Shown: positions 31,785 through 40,988 of the stretch, one piece after another
How the letters are laid out: each line of letters starts with the position of its first letter
How positions within the stretch are numbered: the stretch's first letter is position 1
Origin: Nostoc sp. NMS2
GTDB taxonomy: Bacteria; Cyanobacteriota; Cyanobacteriia; Cyanobacteriales; Nostocaceae
DNA length: 51,250 nucleotides
NCBI RefSeq assembly: GCF_017115105.1
Contig: NZ_JABXKH010000181.1
Location: 1-51,250 of the forward strand
Direction of reading: 5' to 3'
Program-made: the position numbers and the translations under genes
Notes under the pieces: generated by a model
What the model was told of the DNA's origin: nothing
Seen by the model: only the letters and a program-made list of their open reading frames with translations
Databases searched by the model: none

Positions 31785-33629
31785 TCACACATCTCGCTGA
31801 TATTCTTCTAACAATTGCGGAATGTGATCGTACCCATCTACACCGATAACCGCAATAATTTTAGGGCGATGTTGCTGTAAGAACTCTTGGAAAGCTTCTG
31901 CCCCGATTTGCCCCTGCAAAATTGTTAGTAACCCTGCTGCTTGCCGCCACTCATTAGAAGCAATTTGCTCTAAAAGATACATTCCCAAGCAGCCTGTGTA
32001 AACGGTTTTTTCTGAATTTTGGAGATGATAATAAGCTTCTGCTAAATAAGCTAAGTTCCGCCCTTGGAGATACAAATCGCCGGAAATTTGTGCTGTTTTA
32101 AAGCCATCTTCAAGATATTTAATTGCAGTTTGGTGTTCTCCAATTACTAGATAAGCGATTCCTAAGCTGCTGACACATAAGGCTTTACTTTGAATATCGC
32201 CTAATTTTTCTGATAATTTTAAACCTTGTTCTAAATAGTTAATTGCGGCTTCATAAGTTTCAGGTTCTAGATTTTCCAGTTCTTGAGCCTGCATAACTTC
32301 GCTGTAACCTAAATTTACTAGCGCGTTTGCCTCTCCTGTGCGATCGCCTGCTTGCCGACTTAGAATTAATGCTCGTTGACTATAGTTAATTGCCTCAGCA
32401 TAATTTTGCTGTTGCACGTAGGTACGGCTGAGGTGATTGAGATTGGCAATTTCACAGGGGCGATCGCTTGCATTCCTGGCTATCTCTAACGCCTGCTGAT
32501 GAAAATCAATTGAGCGCTGGTATTGCCCCATAGCACGCTGAGAATAACCTAAAAGGGTCAAAATTCGCGCCTTTTCTTGGGTTCCCTCACCTCGTCGCAA
32601 TGGTTCATCCAGATAATCGAGGGCATCTCGCAAATAAGTGCCAGTAAAAGAGGCAAATATCCCGCCGTAAAAGGGAAAATATGGGCGCTGGGCAAAGGTT
32701 CGCAAAATCTGGAGCATGATTTGAGAACAGGCATCGCCGTACACTGTCCCAATGCTCCCAAAACCACTGGCTAACTGACTCCAAATCACTGCAAAGGTCA
32801 AAAAAGTGGAAATGGACAACTTCGGCCCGGCTTTAACATCGTAAGCTTGTTGGTCAAACCAGTTAATTAGTCCCCGTTGCAAGAACTGTAATATCAATGC
32901 CATTTCCACCCAATCTCTGAGGGTGATTCCCCGTTGTCGCTGGGCAAATTCAATTGCCGATTCTTCCATTGCCAAGGTGCGAAGTAGTGCTTGGGGTAAC
33001 TCACTATTGAGTTGTTTCGCCCAACTTGCCCAAGGGCCACGTTCTCCCGGTACGCCGCCAAATCCTAAAGCTTCTTTTTGCTCGTACATCCAACTGAGCA
33101 AGTTGTCTTGCAATCTTTGCCAAGAAGCTAAACCACGGGTAATACCTTCGGAAAACTGTTCTAAATCAGCATCTGCCTGGGCAAATTGCTGTAATGCTTT
33201 TGATAATTGCTGTAGCTGTTGCAAATTTAGCGGATACTTCTGATTGGGGTCAGTAACCCGGATAAATGTCGCCAGTCGCTCGTCAGCCGGAGCTGTGGTA
33301 ATTTCTGTAACTGCGGAAGCGATCGCTTCTGTTGCTTTGTTTTGCTCTTGCCAACGTTGCCATTGACTTTGAATAGTCTTAATGGCTCTCAAACTGCGAG
33401 TAGCTTTGGCTTTCTTGAGTTCGTCTTTTTCACCATCTACTTGGCTTTGGAGGGCATTCAGGCGATCGCTCAAAGCTAACTCAAATACTTCCCCTGTACC
33501 GGAGGTAATTCCTTTAAGCAGCATTTGGTACACCATCTCAACAGAGCTAATTTTGCCCTTGAGGGTGGTTTCAACAATTTCATCGATTAAGGCAAGATAG
33601 CGATCGCGCAATGGCAGAGAATCTGACAC
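31785..33629 (-). CDS. TPR-repeat protein of unknown function
   Basis: A 614-residue protein. Residues 1-340 are helical and unrecognised, with QWQRWQEQNKATEAI and LPLRDRYLALIDEIVETTLKG among conserved-looking parts. Residues about 355-560 contain at least five tetratricopeptide repeats (ARILTLLGYSQRAMGQYQRS, CEIANLNHLSRTYVQQQNYA, GEANALVNLGYSEVM, ALCVSSLGIAYLVIGEHQTA, GRNLAYLAEAYYHLQN). TPRs serve protein-protein contact. There is no signal peptide and no catalytic motif. It converges with the second CHAT gene. CHAT proteins are often linked to TPRs in cyanobacteria, but opposite orientation makes a link here only a possibility. Confidence 0.7.
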   Translation of the reverse strand: MSDSLPLRDRYLALIDEIVETTLKGKISSVEMVYQMLLKGITSGTGEVFELALSDRLNALQSQVDGEKDELKKAKATRSLRAIKTIQSQWQRWQEQNKATEAIASAVTEITTAPADERLATFIRVTDPNQKYPLNLQQLQQLSKALQQFAQADADLEQFSEGITRGLASWQRLQDNLLSWMYEQKEALGFGGVPGERGPWASWAKQLNSELPQALLRTLAMEESAIEFAQRQRGITLRDWVEMALILQFLQRGLINWFDQQAYDVKAGPKLSISTFLTFAVIWSQLASGFGSIGTVYGDACSQIMLQILRTFAQRPYFPFYGGIFASFTGTYLRDALDYLDEPLRRGEGTQEKARILTLLGYSQRAMGQYQRSIDFHQQALEIARNASDRPCEIANLNHLSRTYVQQQNYAEAINYSQRALILSRQAGDRTGEANALVNLGYSEVMQAQELENLEPETYEAAINYLEQGLKLSEKLGDIQSKALCVSSLGIAYLVIGEHQTAIKYLEDGFKTAQISGDLYLQGRNLAYLAEAYYHLQNSEKTVYTGCLGMYLLEQIASNEWRQAAGLLTILQGQIGAEAFQEFLQQHRPKIIAVIGVDGYDHIPQLLEEYQRDV

Positions 33630-33659
33630 TTTAGCTACTAAGAAACGTCACGTCAATTC

Positions 33660-33791
33660 TAATTCTAGTCCTTGGATGAGGGAGTGGGGGAGAGGCAGGG
33701 GGGCAGGGGGCAAGGGGGAGAATTAAATAATTCGTAATTCGTAATTCGTAATTCGTAATTACGTTTTGTGATGGGGATTTAGCTTACGTGT
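33660..33791. repeat. Low-complexity and TAATTCGTA repeats
   Basis: GGGGGCAGGGGGCAAGGGGG (near 33697), a TAATTCGTA array (33725-33762) and GTTTTGTGATGGGGATTTAG (33764-33783). These are the same modules as at 15102-15178. Confidence 0.7.
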
Positions 33792-36284
33792 TCAATTCGT
33801 TCTGCTTGTAGAGGCAGGGGACTTAAACCCCCAAACTTTGTTAAAAATTACTTCTTTCCCCTCTGCTCCCCTGCCCCCCTGCTCCCCTGCCCCCTGCTCC
33901 CCTGCTCCCCTGCCCCCTGCTCCCCTGCCTCTGGCAACTACAGCTGCTAACTCGGCTGGATTGACTGGCTTAGGGACGTGGAGTTGGAAGCCTGCTAACA
34001 AGGCTTGCGTGCGATCTTCTGCCCTAGCATAAGCTGTCAGCGCCACTGCGGGAATCCGCCCTCCTCGATCTGTTGGTAACGCCCTCACTTGCCGAATTAG
34101 TGCATAGCCATCTTCTTGTGGCATACCGATATCGCTCACCAATATATGGGGGTGAAATTGTTGCAAAGCAAGCAGGGCATCATTTGCAGATGCAGCTGCT
34201 ATGACTTGTGCCCCATACTGTCCCAAAACTGTGGTGAGTAAATGACGCGCATCTGCCTCATCATCAACAATTAGCACTCGCAAGTCATCTAATCTCGGCA
34301 GGTAATTATTAGCCTCTGGGATATCTACGAGAGATGAAAGCCGCTCTGCTGTATTAGCCTCTACATAAACAGCTTTCATTGGCAGATTGACAATGAATGT
34401 CGTACCGTGTCCAATTCCTGGACTTTCGACAGAGACTGTGCCACCGTGTAATTCTACCAAGTGACGGACGATCGCTAATCCTAATCCTAGTCCACCATGC
34501 GATCGCGTGCTGGAACTGTCAGCTTGACAAAAGCGTTCAAATACATGGGGGAGGAATTCGGCAGCAATTCCCGCTCCCGTATCACTCACCCGAATTTGCA
34601 CGGCAGATTCAATCTGCTCTAATTGCACATCAACTCTTCCGCCTTTGGGTGTAAATTTGACGGCGTTGGAGAGTAAATTCCACACAACCTGTTGCAAGCG
34701 GTTGCTATCACCCACAACTACCCCGACTTCAGGATCGAATCTACATTTGATGTTAATCTCTTTAGCCTCGGCTGCTGGGCGTACAATATCGATTGCCGCC
34801 TCTACAAGTGGTATAAGTTTTACCCGATAAATATTTAGATGCAGTGTGCCCTTAATAATCCGTGACACATCTAGGACATCTTCGATTAGTTGCGTCAGGG
34901 ATTTAGTGTTACGCTCAATTGTCTCTAGCGCCCGCGCCGTAGTAGCCTCATCAAACTTGCGATTTCTTAATAGCTGCGTCCAACCTAATATGGCGTTTAA
35001 GGGTGTGCGAAGTTCGTGGGAGAGTGTGGCGAGAAACTCATCTTTCATCCGGTTTGCTGCTTCTGCATCGGCGCGTGCTGCTTGTTCGCGCTCAAGCAAT
35101 TGTTCGCGTTCTTGCTCTGCTTGCTTGCGATCTGTAATATCGAGCATAAATCCATGTAGTAGCTGCGGCCCATTCTCATCCCGCACAACATTAACAATGT
35201 CATACAGCCACACAACTCTGCTATCAGCAGCCAACATTCTGTATTCAAATTCGTAATTATTTAGTGATATACAAGATTCTTGGCAATACTGAATAACCCA
35301 CTCTCGATCTTCTGGATGTATATGTTTTTCCCAGAAATTATCGATGTACCAATCTGATAATGGATAGCCAAGAATCTCAACGGTTTGTGGCCCTACATAA
35401 GTAAAATTTCCGGTAGTAGCATTTACCTCCCAAGGAATCATGCGGACTTTTTCGGTGAGTGTCTTTAACCGTTTTTCGCTCTGTTTCAGAGCTGCTTCTG
35501 CTAACTTGTGAAGTCTAATATCTGTGATTAGGGCAAGCTCTACCTGTTTGCGTTCGCTTAAATCAAGTACAAAAGAGATAATATCGTTAGGATTATTTTC
35601 TAACAAAGCAGAACCTAATAGAATGGGAACATGAGTCTTATCTTTGCGGATGTATTCGTTCTCAAAAGGCTGACACATACCTTTGGTTTTGAGTTCTGCG
35701 TAGGCGTAGCCCGCCGTAGGCATCGCACTGTTGTTTGCTTCAATATACTGTGGTGAGATCATATCGCGCCATCGAACCCGCCCTGCAAGTAAATCTTCTT
35801 GCGAATAACCTACCATTCGTAAAAAAGCATCATTAGCTTCTGCGATCGCCCCGTCCATATTGGCTACAATTACCCCAATAATGTTGGATTCTACCAACTT
35901 TCTAAACTTTGCCTCACTCACTTGTAACTTCTGCAAACTCATTTGAAGATGTTGTTTTGCAGTGCGTAACTCTGAGTTCACTATGCTGATGAATGTTGTT
36001 ACCACGACAAACAAGCCTAACCGGATTATGCTGTCTAGACTCGCAACCAAGAGCGAAAACACTGGCTCTAAGAAAAAATAGCTGACGGCTAAAGTAGACA
36101 AAGCAGTAGCCAGTAACCCTGCTTCCATGCCACCATACCAGGCACTAACCGCCACGGCAGCAAAAAACAACAGAAAAATTGTTGATTTCAGTAGTGGCTG
36201 TAGCAGTAGTGTTAGTAACAATGCGCTACCAACAGCCAATAGTGCCACAGCATAAAGTTTAAGAAGGGAACGCATTCCTTTCAA
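33792..36284 (-). CDS. Hybrid sensor histidine kinase with receiver domain
   Basis: Membrane two-component kinase. I choose the TTG at 36284 because AGGAG lies 8 bases before it; the open frame reaches 36314, and residue numbers here count from there. Residues 14-115 are a DUF4118/KdpD-like four-helix membrane region. Residues 125-255 and 275-400 are PAS/PAC domains. HisKA has H433 (ATLSHELRTPLN) and HATPase has DTGAGI and GGLGLGLAI. The receiver has VLIVDDEAD and D728 (VSDIGMPQEDGY). A dispersed repeat (35698-35726) is inserted in frame in the first PAS, encoding MPTAGYAYA. Residues 795-840 are a G/R/A-rich tail read from low-complexity DNA. The signal is unknown. Confidence 0.88.
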   Translation of the reverse strand: MKGMRSLLKLYAVALLAVGSALLLTLLLQPLLKSTIFLLFFAAVAVSAWYGGMEAGLLATALSTLAVSYFFLEPVFSLLVASLDSIIRLGLFVVVTTFISIVNSELRTAKQHLQMSLQKLQVSEAKFRKLVESNIIGVIVANMDGAIAEANDAFLRMVGYSQEDLLAGRVRWRDMISPQYIEANNSAMPTAGYAYAELKTKGMCQPFENEYIRKDKTHVPILLGSALLENNPNDIISFVLDLSERKQVELALITDIRLHKLAEAALKQSEKRLKTLTEKVRMIPWEVNATTGNFTYVGPQTVEILGYPLSDWYIDNFWEKHIHPEDREWVIQYCQESCISLNNYEFEYRMLAADSRVVWLYDIVNVVRDENGPQLLHGFMLDITDRKQAEQEREQLLEREQAARADAEAANRMKDEFLATLSHELRTPLNAILGWTQLLRNRKFDEATTARALETIERNTKSLTQLIEDVLDVSRIIKGTLHLNIYRVKLIPLVEAAIDIVRPAAEAKEINIKCRFDPEVGVVVGDSNRLQQVVWNLLSNAVKFTPKGGRVDVQLEQIESAVQIRVSDTGAGIAAEFLPHVFERFCQADSSSTRSHGGLGLGLAIVRHLVELHGGTVSVESPGIGHGTTFIVNLPMKAVYVEANTAERLSSLVDIPEANNYLPRLDDLRVLIVDDEADARHLLTTVLGQYGAQVIAAASANDALLALQQFHPHILVSDIGMPQEDGYALIRQVRALPTDRGGRIPAVALTAYARAEDRTQALLAGFQLHVPKPVNPAELAAVVARGRGAGGRGAGEQGAGEQGGRGAEGKEVIFNKVWGFKSPASTSRTN
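35698..35726. repeat. Dispersed repeat inserted in a coding region
   Basis: A 29-bp repeat that begins GCGTAGGCGTAGCCCGCC and ends GTAGGCATCGC, of the type scattered through Nostoc-like genomes. It lies in frame in the first PAS domain of the hybrid kinase. Related versions are at about 8964-9015 and 13030-13070. Confidence 0.7.
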
Positions 36285-36509
36285 TGTGGATTCTCCTTTT
36301 ATGCAGCTAGCCAAAGGATTATTCCCAAAATCCGCTAGACATCGCTCAACATTTATTATGCATTGGAATAATACACATCAAAGCAGTTATTTGCTGTGAA
36401 TCTATCTAAAGTAGTAAAACTTAGTTTTAGCAAAGGTTAAATAGCTGATAGCTGTCGCTCTAATTATATAGTTTTGATTTTTGAATATCCGTCAAAAAGC
36501 ATAGGCAGT

Positions 36510-37811
36510 TTAAGTTTTTAAATTAATTTCTTTGAGGATATAAGTCATCATTTCTCCTTTGCCCTTAACCTGAATCAAACCTCGTTTCTCCAATAAGTAT
36601 TTATCTTTTAAAAGCTGATAAGTTACTTCACAAACCTGGATACTACCTGCTATCCCATGTGATTCCATTCTACTCGCAGTATTTACTGTATCTCCCCAGA
36701 GGTCGTAGGCAAACTTTTTCAGCCCAATCACCCCCGCCACAACTGGCCCTGTACTAATGCCAATACGGATGCGAAATAATTGGTTGTTTTCTGTATTGAA
36801 AATAGCTATCGCCTTTTGCATATCCAACGCCATATTAGCTATTGCTGAAGCATGGTCATTAGACTGATTTGGCAATCCGGCAACAGCCATATATGCGTCG
36901 CCAATAGTCTTGATTTTCTCTATGCCGTGAAGTTCTGCTAATTGGTCGAACAAACAGAATATTGTATTTAATAACTCGACTAATTCCGCAGGAGATGTCC
37001 GAGTTGAAAGCTCTGTAAAACCGACAATATCGGCAAATAGTACTGTAACTTCTAGAAAACTATCAGCAATAGTTGTAGGCTGTTGTTTTAATTGTTCTGC
37101 AATCATCCCTGGCAGAATATTTAGTAACAGCCGTTCCGATTTTTGCTGCGCCAGTTCCATTGCTTTCCGGGCGTAAAATTCTTTTTTTCGCAAGCGTTCG
37201 TATAAGAATACAGAGAATACACAAATTATGCAAGTCCAAAAGAAGTATAATCCTTGTTCAGCATAAAAAGCTGATGGATTTTTTAATATGGGATTATACA
37301 AGAGATATAAGGTGAAATAGCAAATTATTGTTCCGAGTTGAGATATTAAATGCATCCACCATTGGACTGGTATAATTGTAGCCTGAGTGAGAAACATCAG
37401 AGTCCAAATATTGCTTCTAGGTTCCAGATTATTAAACAGCAAAGCTATATCAATTTGGACAACACAAGTTACAACCCAGCATAAACTCAAAAAAATTAAA
37501 TCAGGATGGCGACGACCGATAGGAGTTTTACATAAACCCCAACAAATAAGTGTGAATAATTCTACTATAATCCCAATTTTAAAAGCGAATATCTTGTCTT
37601 CCAGGTGTGAATTTGCCCAAAGGAAAAAAGCGATTAAAGTCAAGCCAGCTAACAGTATAATCTGCGCCTGCAATTCCAGCCGTTTTAGCATAAAGCTCTG
37701 TCGCTGTTCTTTATACGATTCGGCAAGGTTATTGTTCGTTTGCCGATGGGACATTCCGTGACTAATGAGCGCATCTAGTTGGGTTTTGTCCGAGTTAATT
37801 GGATGAATCAT
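36510..37811 (-). CDS. Membrane-bound class III adenylate cyclase
   Basis: A 433-residue protein. Residues 50-215 contain about six membrane helices (QIILLAGLTLIAFFLWANS, GLYFFWTCIICVFSVFLYE). Residues 220-430 are a class III nucleotide cyclase domain, with metal aspartates in LFADIVGFT and TIGDAYMAV, K in EKIKTIGD and D in LWGDTVNTAS, the pair that favours ATP over GTP. The transition-state Arg is in NTASRMES. The product is expected to be cAMP. The membrane part resembles a sensory MASE-type region; its ligand is unknown. It sits 195 bp upstream of nothing recognisable and near the hybrid kinase on the same strand, but separate transcription is likely. Confidence 0.88.
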   Translation of the reverse strand: MIHPINSDKTQLDALISHGMSHRQTNNNLAESYKEQRQSFMLKRLELQAQIILLAGLTLIAFFLWANSHLEDKIFAFKIGIIVELFTLICWGLCKTPIGRRHPDLIFLSLCWVVTCVVQIDIALLFNNLEPRSNIWTLMFLTQATIIPVQWWMHLISQLGTIICYFTLYLLYNPILKNPSAFYAEQGLYFFWTCIICVFSVFLYERLRKKEFYARKAMELAQQKSERLLLNILPGMIAEQLKQQPTTIADSFLEVTVLFADIVGFTELSTRTSPAELVELLNTIFCLFDQLAELHGIEKIKTIGDAYMAVAGLPNQSNDHASAIANMALDMQKAIAIFNTENNQLFRIRIGISTGPVVAGVIGLKKFAYDLWGDTVNTASRMESHGIAGSIQVCEVTYQLLKDKYLLEKRGLIQVKGKGEMMTYILKEINLKT

Positions 37812-37854
37812 GCACTTTTTACGTTATTAGTAATCAATGGACTAAGAATTTTAG

Positions 37855-37955
37855 ATTTTAAATACTTCGACTTACCTCGGCTCCGCTCGGCATAAGTCGC
37901 TCAGTACAAGTTTTGGATTTTAGATTGGAATTTAATCCAAAATCTAAAATTGAAT
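37855..37955. repeat. Dispersed repeats before the helicase gene
   Basis: AATACTTCGACTT and CTCAGTACAAGTTTT flank an inner CTCGGCTCCGCTCGGC insertion. Inverted copies of AATCCAAAATCTAAAA surround them. The same ATCCAAAATCTAAAA repeat is at 39480-39503 within the helicase frame and at 46371-46430. Confidence 0.65.
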
Positions 37956-37983
37956 TGCCCAATGCCCTGTTTGCTCAATAATT

Positions 37984-39582
37984 ATGGCTCGTACCCCTAC
38001 ACTAAATTTTGATCGTGGCACATTAGTTTTACATCCACCACCACGCGGCAAAGGTTGGATGGATTATGCTACGTGGGATGATAGAGTTGAAAAATTCCGT
38101 ATTCCAGCAATTAGATACCGATCGCTAGTGGAAGCACTACAAGCGGAAGATGTGAATTTTGTCGATGAGGCCAAGCAATTTTATCCTATAGATTTGGTTC
38201 CCACTCTGGAAATGGAACCCTATCCCCACCAGACTGAGGCGCTAGCAGCTTGGAAACTGGCGGGTAGGCAGGGAGTCGTTGTGCTTCCCACGGCGGCGGG
38301 AAAGACTTATTTGGCGCAAATGGCGATGCAGTCAACGCCACGGACGACGCTGATTGTAGTGCCAACTTTAGATTTAATGCATCAGTGGTACGCACATTTG
38401 GTAGCGGCTTTCCCTGATGCTGAGGTGGGATTATTGGGGGGTGGTTCGCGAGATCGAACAGCTATCTTAGTTGCAACTTATGATAGTGCCGCAATTCACG
38501 CCGAAACCTTGGGAAATAAATATGCGTTGATTGTTTTTGATGAATGTCATCATTTACCGACAGATTTTAATCGGGTGATTGCTGAATATGCGATCGCACC
38601 TTATCGCTTAGGACTCTCTGCTACACCAGAACGCACTGATGGTAAACACGCTGATTTAAATATCCTTATTGGTGAAGAAGTATATCGCAAACGCGCCGAA
38701 GATTTAGCGGGGAAGGCTTTAGCAGAACATGAAATTGTCCAAATTAAGGTAAAGTTATCGCAACTGGAGCGAGAAAGATACAACCAGTTAATTCAAACCC
38801 GCAACGACTTTTTGAAGCAATCGAAGATTTCTTTGGGGAGTCTGCAAGGTTGGCAAATGTTCGTGCAAATGAGTGCTAGATCGCAATCGGGACGGAGAGC
38901 TATGTTAGCACATCGAGAAGCGAAAGATATCGCTTTGGGTACTGATGGGAAGTTGCGAATTTTGATTAATTTATTGGCAGAACATTATCCGGCACGAATT
39001 TTAATTTTTACTGCTGATAATGCGACAGTTTACCGCATTTCTCAAGAGTTGCTAATTCCGGCAATTACTCATCAAACTCCTGTGAAGGAACGGCATGAGA
39101 TATTAACCAAGTTTCGAGAGGGGAAATATAATACTTTGGTTGCTTCTCATGTGTTGAATGAAGGGGTTGATGTGCCGGCGGCAACTGTTGCAATTATTTT
39201 ATCGGGGACGGGTTCGGCTAGGGAGTATACTCAGCGATTGGGAAGGATTTTACGGAAGGGAAATATTGAGAATAAGCAGGCGATTTTGTATGAGGTGGTG
39301 GCGGAGGATACGAGTGAAGAGGGGACTTCGGCTAGGCGAAGAGGGGAGAGGAATAACGAACCGCCAAGCCGCCAAGGACGCAGAGAGGAGAAGAAGGGGA
39401 AGTTGCAGGTTGTTTATGGGAGTGGGAAGGAACGGAGTTTGAAGGCTGCGGAACAGTTAGAAATTAATTATTCAACCCAAAATCCAAAATCTAAAATCCA
39501 AAATTCAGCAGATGTTACCGACAGATTTACTGATGCATCGCCAAAACGGGGAGGAGATCATTCCGAAGAGATTGAAGATTGA
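37984..39582 (+). CDS. XPB/Rad25-like superfamily 2 helicase
   Basis: A 532-residue DNA helicase. Walker A is VVLPTAAGKTYLA, the DEAH-like box is VFDECHHLPT, motif III is LGLSATPERTDGK, and motifs V and VI are LVASHVLNEGVDVP and QRLGRILRKG. The N-terminus (TLNFDRGTLVLHPPPRG) is the XPB-type recognition start. Downstream lies a DUF790/Bax1-like nuclease overlapping by 71 bases. XPB and Bax1 form a helicase-nuclease pair in archaea, implying DNA repair. The last 90 residues are low in order. Two dispersed repeats (AACCGCCAAGCCGCCAAGGA region at 39358-39390 and AATCCAAAATCTAAAATCC at 39480-39498) lie in frame there, so this tail is repeat-derived. Confidence 0.88.
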   Translation: MARTPTLNFDRGTLVLHPPPRGKGWMDYATWDDRVEKFRIPAIRYRSLVEALQAEDVNFVDEAKQFYPIDLVPTLEMEPYPHQTEALAAWKLAGRQGVVVLPTAAGKTYLAQMAMQSTPRTTLIVVPTLDLMHQWYAHLVAAFPDAEVGLLGGGSRDRTAILVATYDSAAIHAETLGNKYALIVFDECHHLPTDFNRVIAEYAIAPYRLGLSATPERTDGKHADLNILIGEEVYRKRAEDLAGKALAEHEIVQIKVKLSQLERERYNQLIQTRNDFLKQSKISLGSLQGWQMFVQMSARSQSGRRAMLAHREAKDIALGTDGKLRILINLLAEHYPARILIFTADNATVYRISQELLIPAITHQTPVKERHEILTKFREGKYNTLVASHVLNEGVDVPAATVAIILSGTGSAREYTQRLGRILRKGNIENKQAILYEVVAEDTSEEGTSARRRGERNNEPPSRQGRREEKKGKLQVVYGSGKERSLKAAEQLEINYSTQNPKSKIQNSADVTDRFTDASPKRGGDHSEEIED

Positions 39583-40726
39583 TCAAAAAACTTCGGAGTT
39601 GGCGATTGAGTTAATTAATTATTTTCAATCAGCAGTGGGGAAGACTCAAGGTGTGCTTGAGCGACAACTGACTGATTTTGAAGGAGATTCTACAGATTAT
39701 CGGGTGAAGCGGGGATTGGCTTATATTCTCAAAAGCAGTTTTTGCACTTTTGAGGTGGTTAGTCCTTTGGAACCACAAATGTTAAGAGAACGGGTGTTTT
39801 CGTTGGCTGCAAAGTCTGTTTCTAGTCGGGAATCAACACAAGTTACTCTGAGTAAAGTTGCTGATGAGTTAACTCAAGAACTTGAGCGGGAAGTTTTATT
39901 AGAACAGGTTCGGAATGGACTATATGCTGATTTATCTGAAAATAAAATTTTGACTGTTTTTGATGCACCAACAGCGCCAGATTTGTTAAATAGATATAAC
40001 TTATCTCAGGTGCAGGGCGTGTTTTATAAGGCCAGTCAACTGGTGTTAAATGCTCACCGCAATGTTCCGGGTGAATATAAGCTGTTATTTCGCTATCTGA
40101 AGTTGTTTCAATTGATGGCTTATATTGAAGGTGATGCTGACCACGGGTTTACCATTACCATTGACGGGCCGACGAGTTTGTTTAATCCTAGTACGCGATA
40201 TGGGTTAGCGATCGCTAAACTTATTCCCGCTTTACTTCACGTTACTAAATGGAGTCTTTCGTCCATTCTCCAAACCCGCGATGCTTATACAAATACTTGG
40301 AAAACTGGACGTTTCACCCTCAATTCTGAATGTGGTTTGGTATCCCACTATCCACCAGGGAAGCCCTACGATAGTATGTTAGAAGCATCTTTTGCTGATA
40401 AATGGGATGCGTTGAAAAGTGGTTGGGCGTTAGAACGAGAAGTTGATTTAATACCAATTCCTGGTAGTGTGATGATTCCCGATTTTCGCTTGGTGCATTC
40501 TGATGGACGCACTTTCTTATTAGAAATTGTTGGTTATTGGCGACCAGAATATTTACAAAAAAAGTTTTCTCAGGTGCGACGAGCTGAACGTGATGATTTG
40601 ATTTTGGCAATTTCTGAGCGACTTAATTTAGAAAAGGCGGGAGTAAAATTAAATGATGTCCCCGCCAGAATTGTTTGGTTTAAAGATAAGTTATTGCCGA
40701 AAGCTGTGTTATCTGTGATGGATTAA
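39512..40726 (+). CDS. DUF790/Bax1-like nuclease
   Basis: A 404-residue protein starting LPTDLLMHRQNGEEIIPKRL, the usual DUF790 start. The C-terminal part has a PD-(D/E)xK-like nuclease arrangement: SMLEASFADKW, VMIPDFRLVHSDGRTFLLEI and GYWRPEYLQKKFSQ give D, E and K candidates. In archaea the homologue Bax1 binds XPB and supplies the structure-specific nuclease for excision repair. The gene begins inside the 3' end of the helicase gene in another frame (71-base overlap), so the two are expressed together. It is probably a repair partner of the helicase. A complete miniature element lies 24 bp after the stop. Confidence 0.85.
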   Translation: MLPTDLLMHRQNGEEIIPKRLKIDQKTSELAIELINYFQSAVGKTQGVLERQLTDFEGDSTDYRVKRGLAYILKSSFCTFEVVSPLEPQMLRERVFSLAAKSVSSRESTQVTLSKVADELTQELEREVLLEQVRNGLYADLSENKILTVFDAPTAPDLLNRYNLSQVQGVFYKASQLVLNAHRNVPGEYKLLFRYLKLFQLMAYIEGDADHGFTITIDGPTSLFNPSTRYGLAIAKLIPALLHVTKWSLSSILQTRDAYTNTWKTGRFTLNSECGLVSHYPPGKPYDSMLEASFADKWDALKSGWALEREVDLIPIPGSVMIPDFRLVHSDGRTFLLEIVGYWRPEYLQKKFSQVRRAERDDLILAISERLNLEKAGVKLNDVPARIVWFKDKLLPKAVLSVMD

Positions 40727-40750
40727 TTAAGGGGAGTGGGGATTAGGGAT

Positions 40751-40910
40751 GGGAGCATCCACTTTTGGCGGATTGCCCTCAGACTAGAAGTCTGGGGCTA
40801 TACAAACCAAACCCGCCTTCGCGGGTTTCAGAGAGTCCGCGAAGGCGGACTTCGTTTGTGTAGCCGCGATTTCCAATCGCCCGGTGTTTCTTCCAAAAGT
40901 GGATGCTCCC
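40751..40910. mobile_element. 160-bp MITE with 18-bp ends and 8-bp target duplication
   Basis: Perfect inverted ends GGGAGCATCCACTTTTGG (40751-40768) and CCAAAAGTGGATGCTCCC (40893-40910). TTAGGGAT flanks both sides (40743-40750 and 40911-40918). The interior holds CCCGCCTTCGCGGG and GTCCGCGAAGGCGGAC hairpins. There is no coding sequence. The tip GGGAGCATCC matches the element at the left edge of the window. Confidence 0.9.
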
Positions 40911-40988
40911 TTAGGGATCGGATATTGAAAATTAAGCATAGAAAAGCTAGTGGTCTATCGCATTAATTTTGATGGGTTGTGAGATTAT

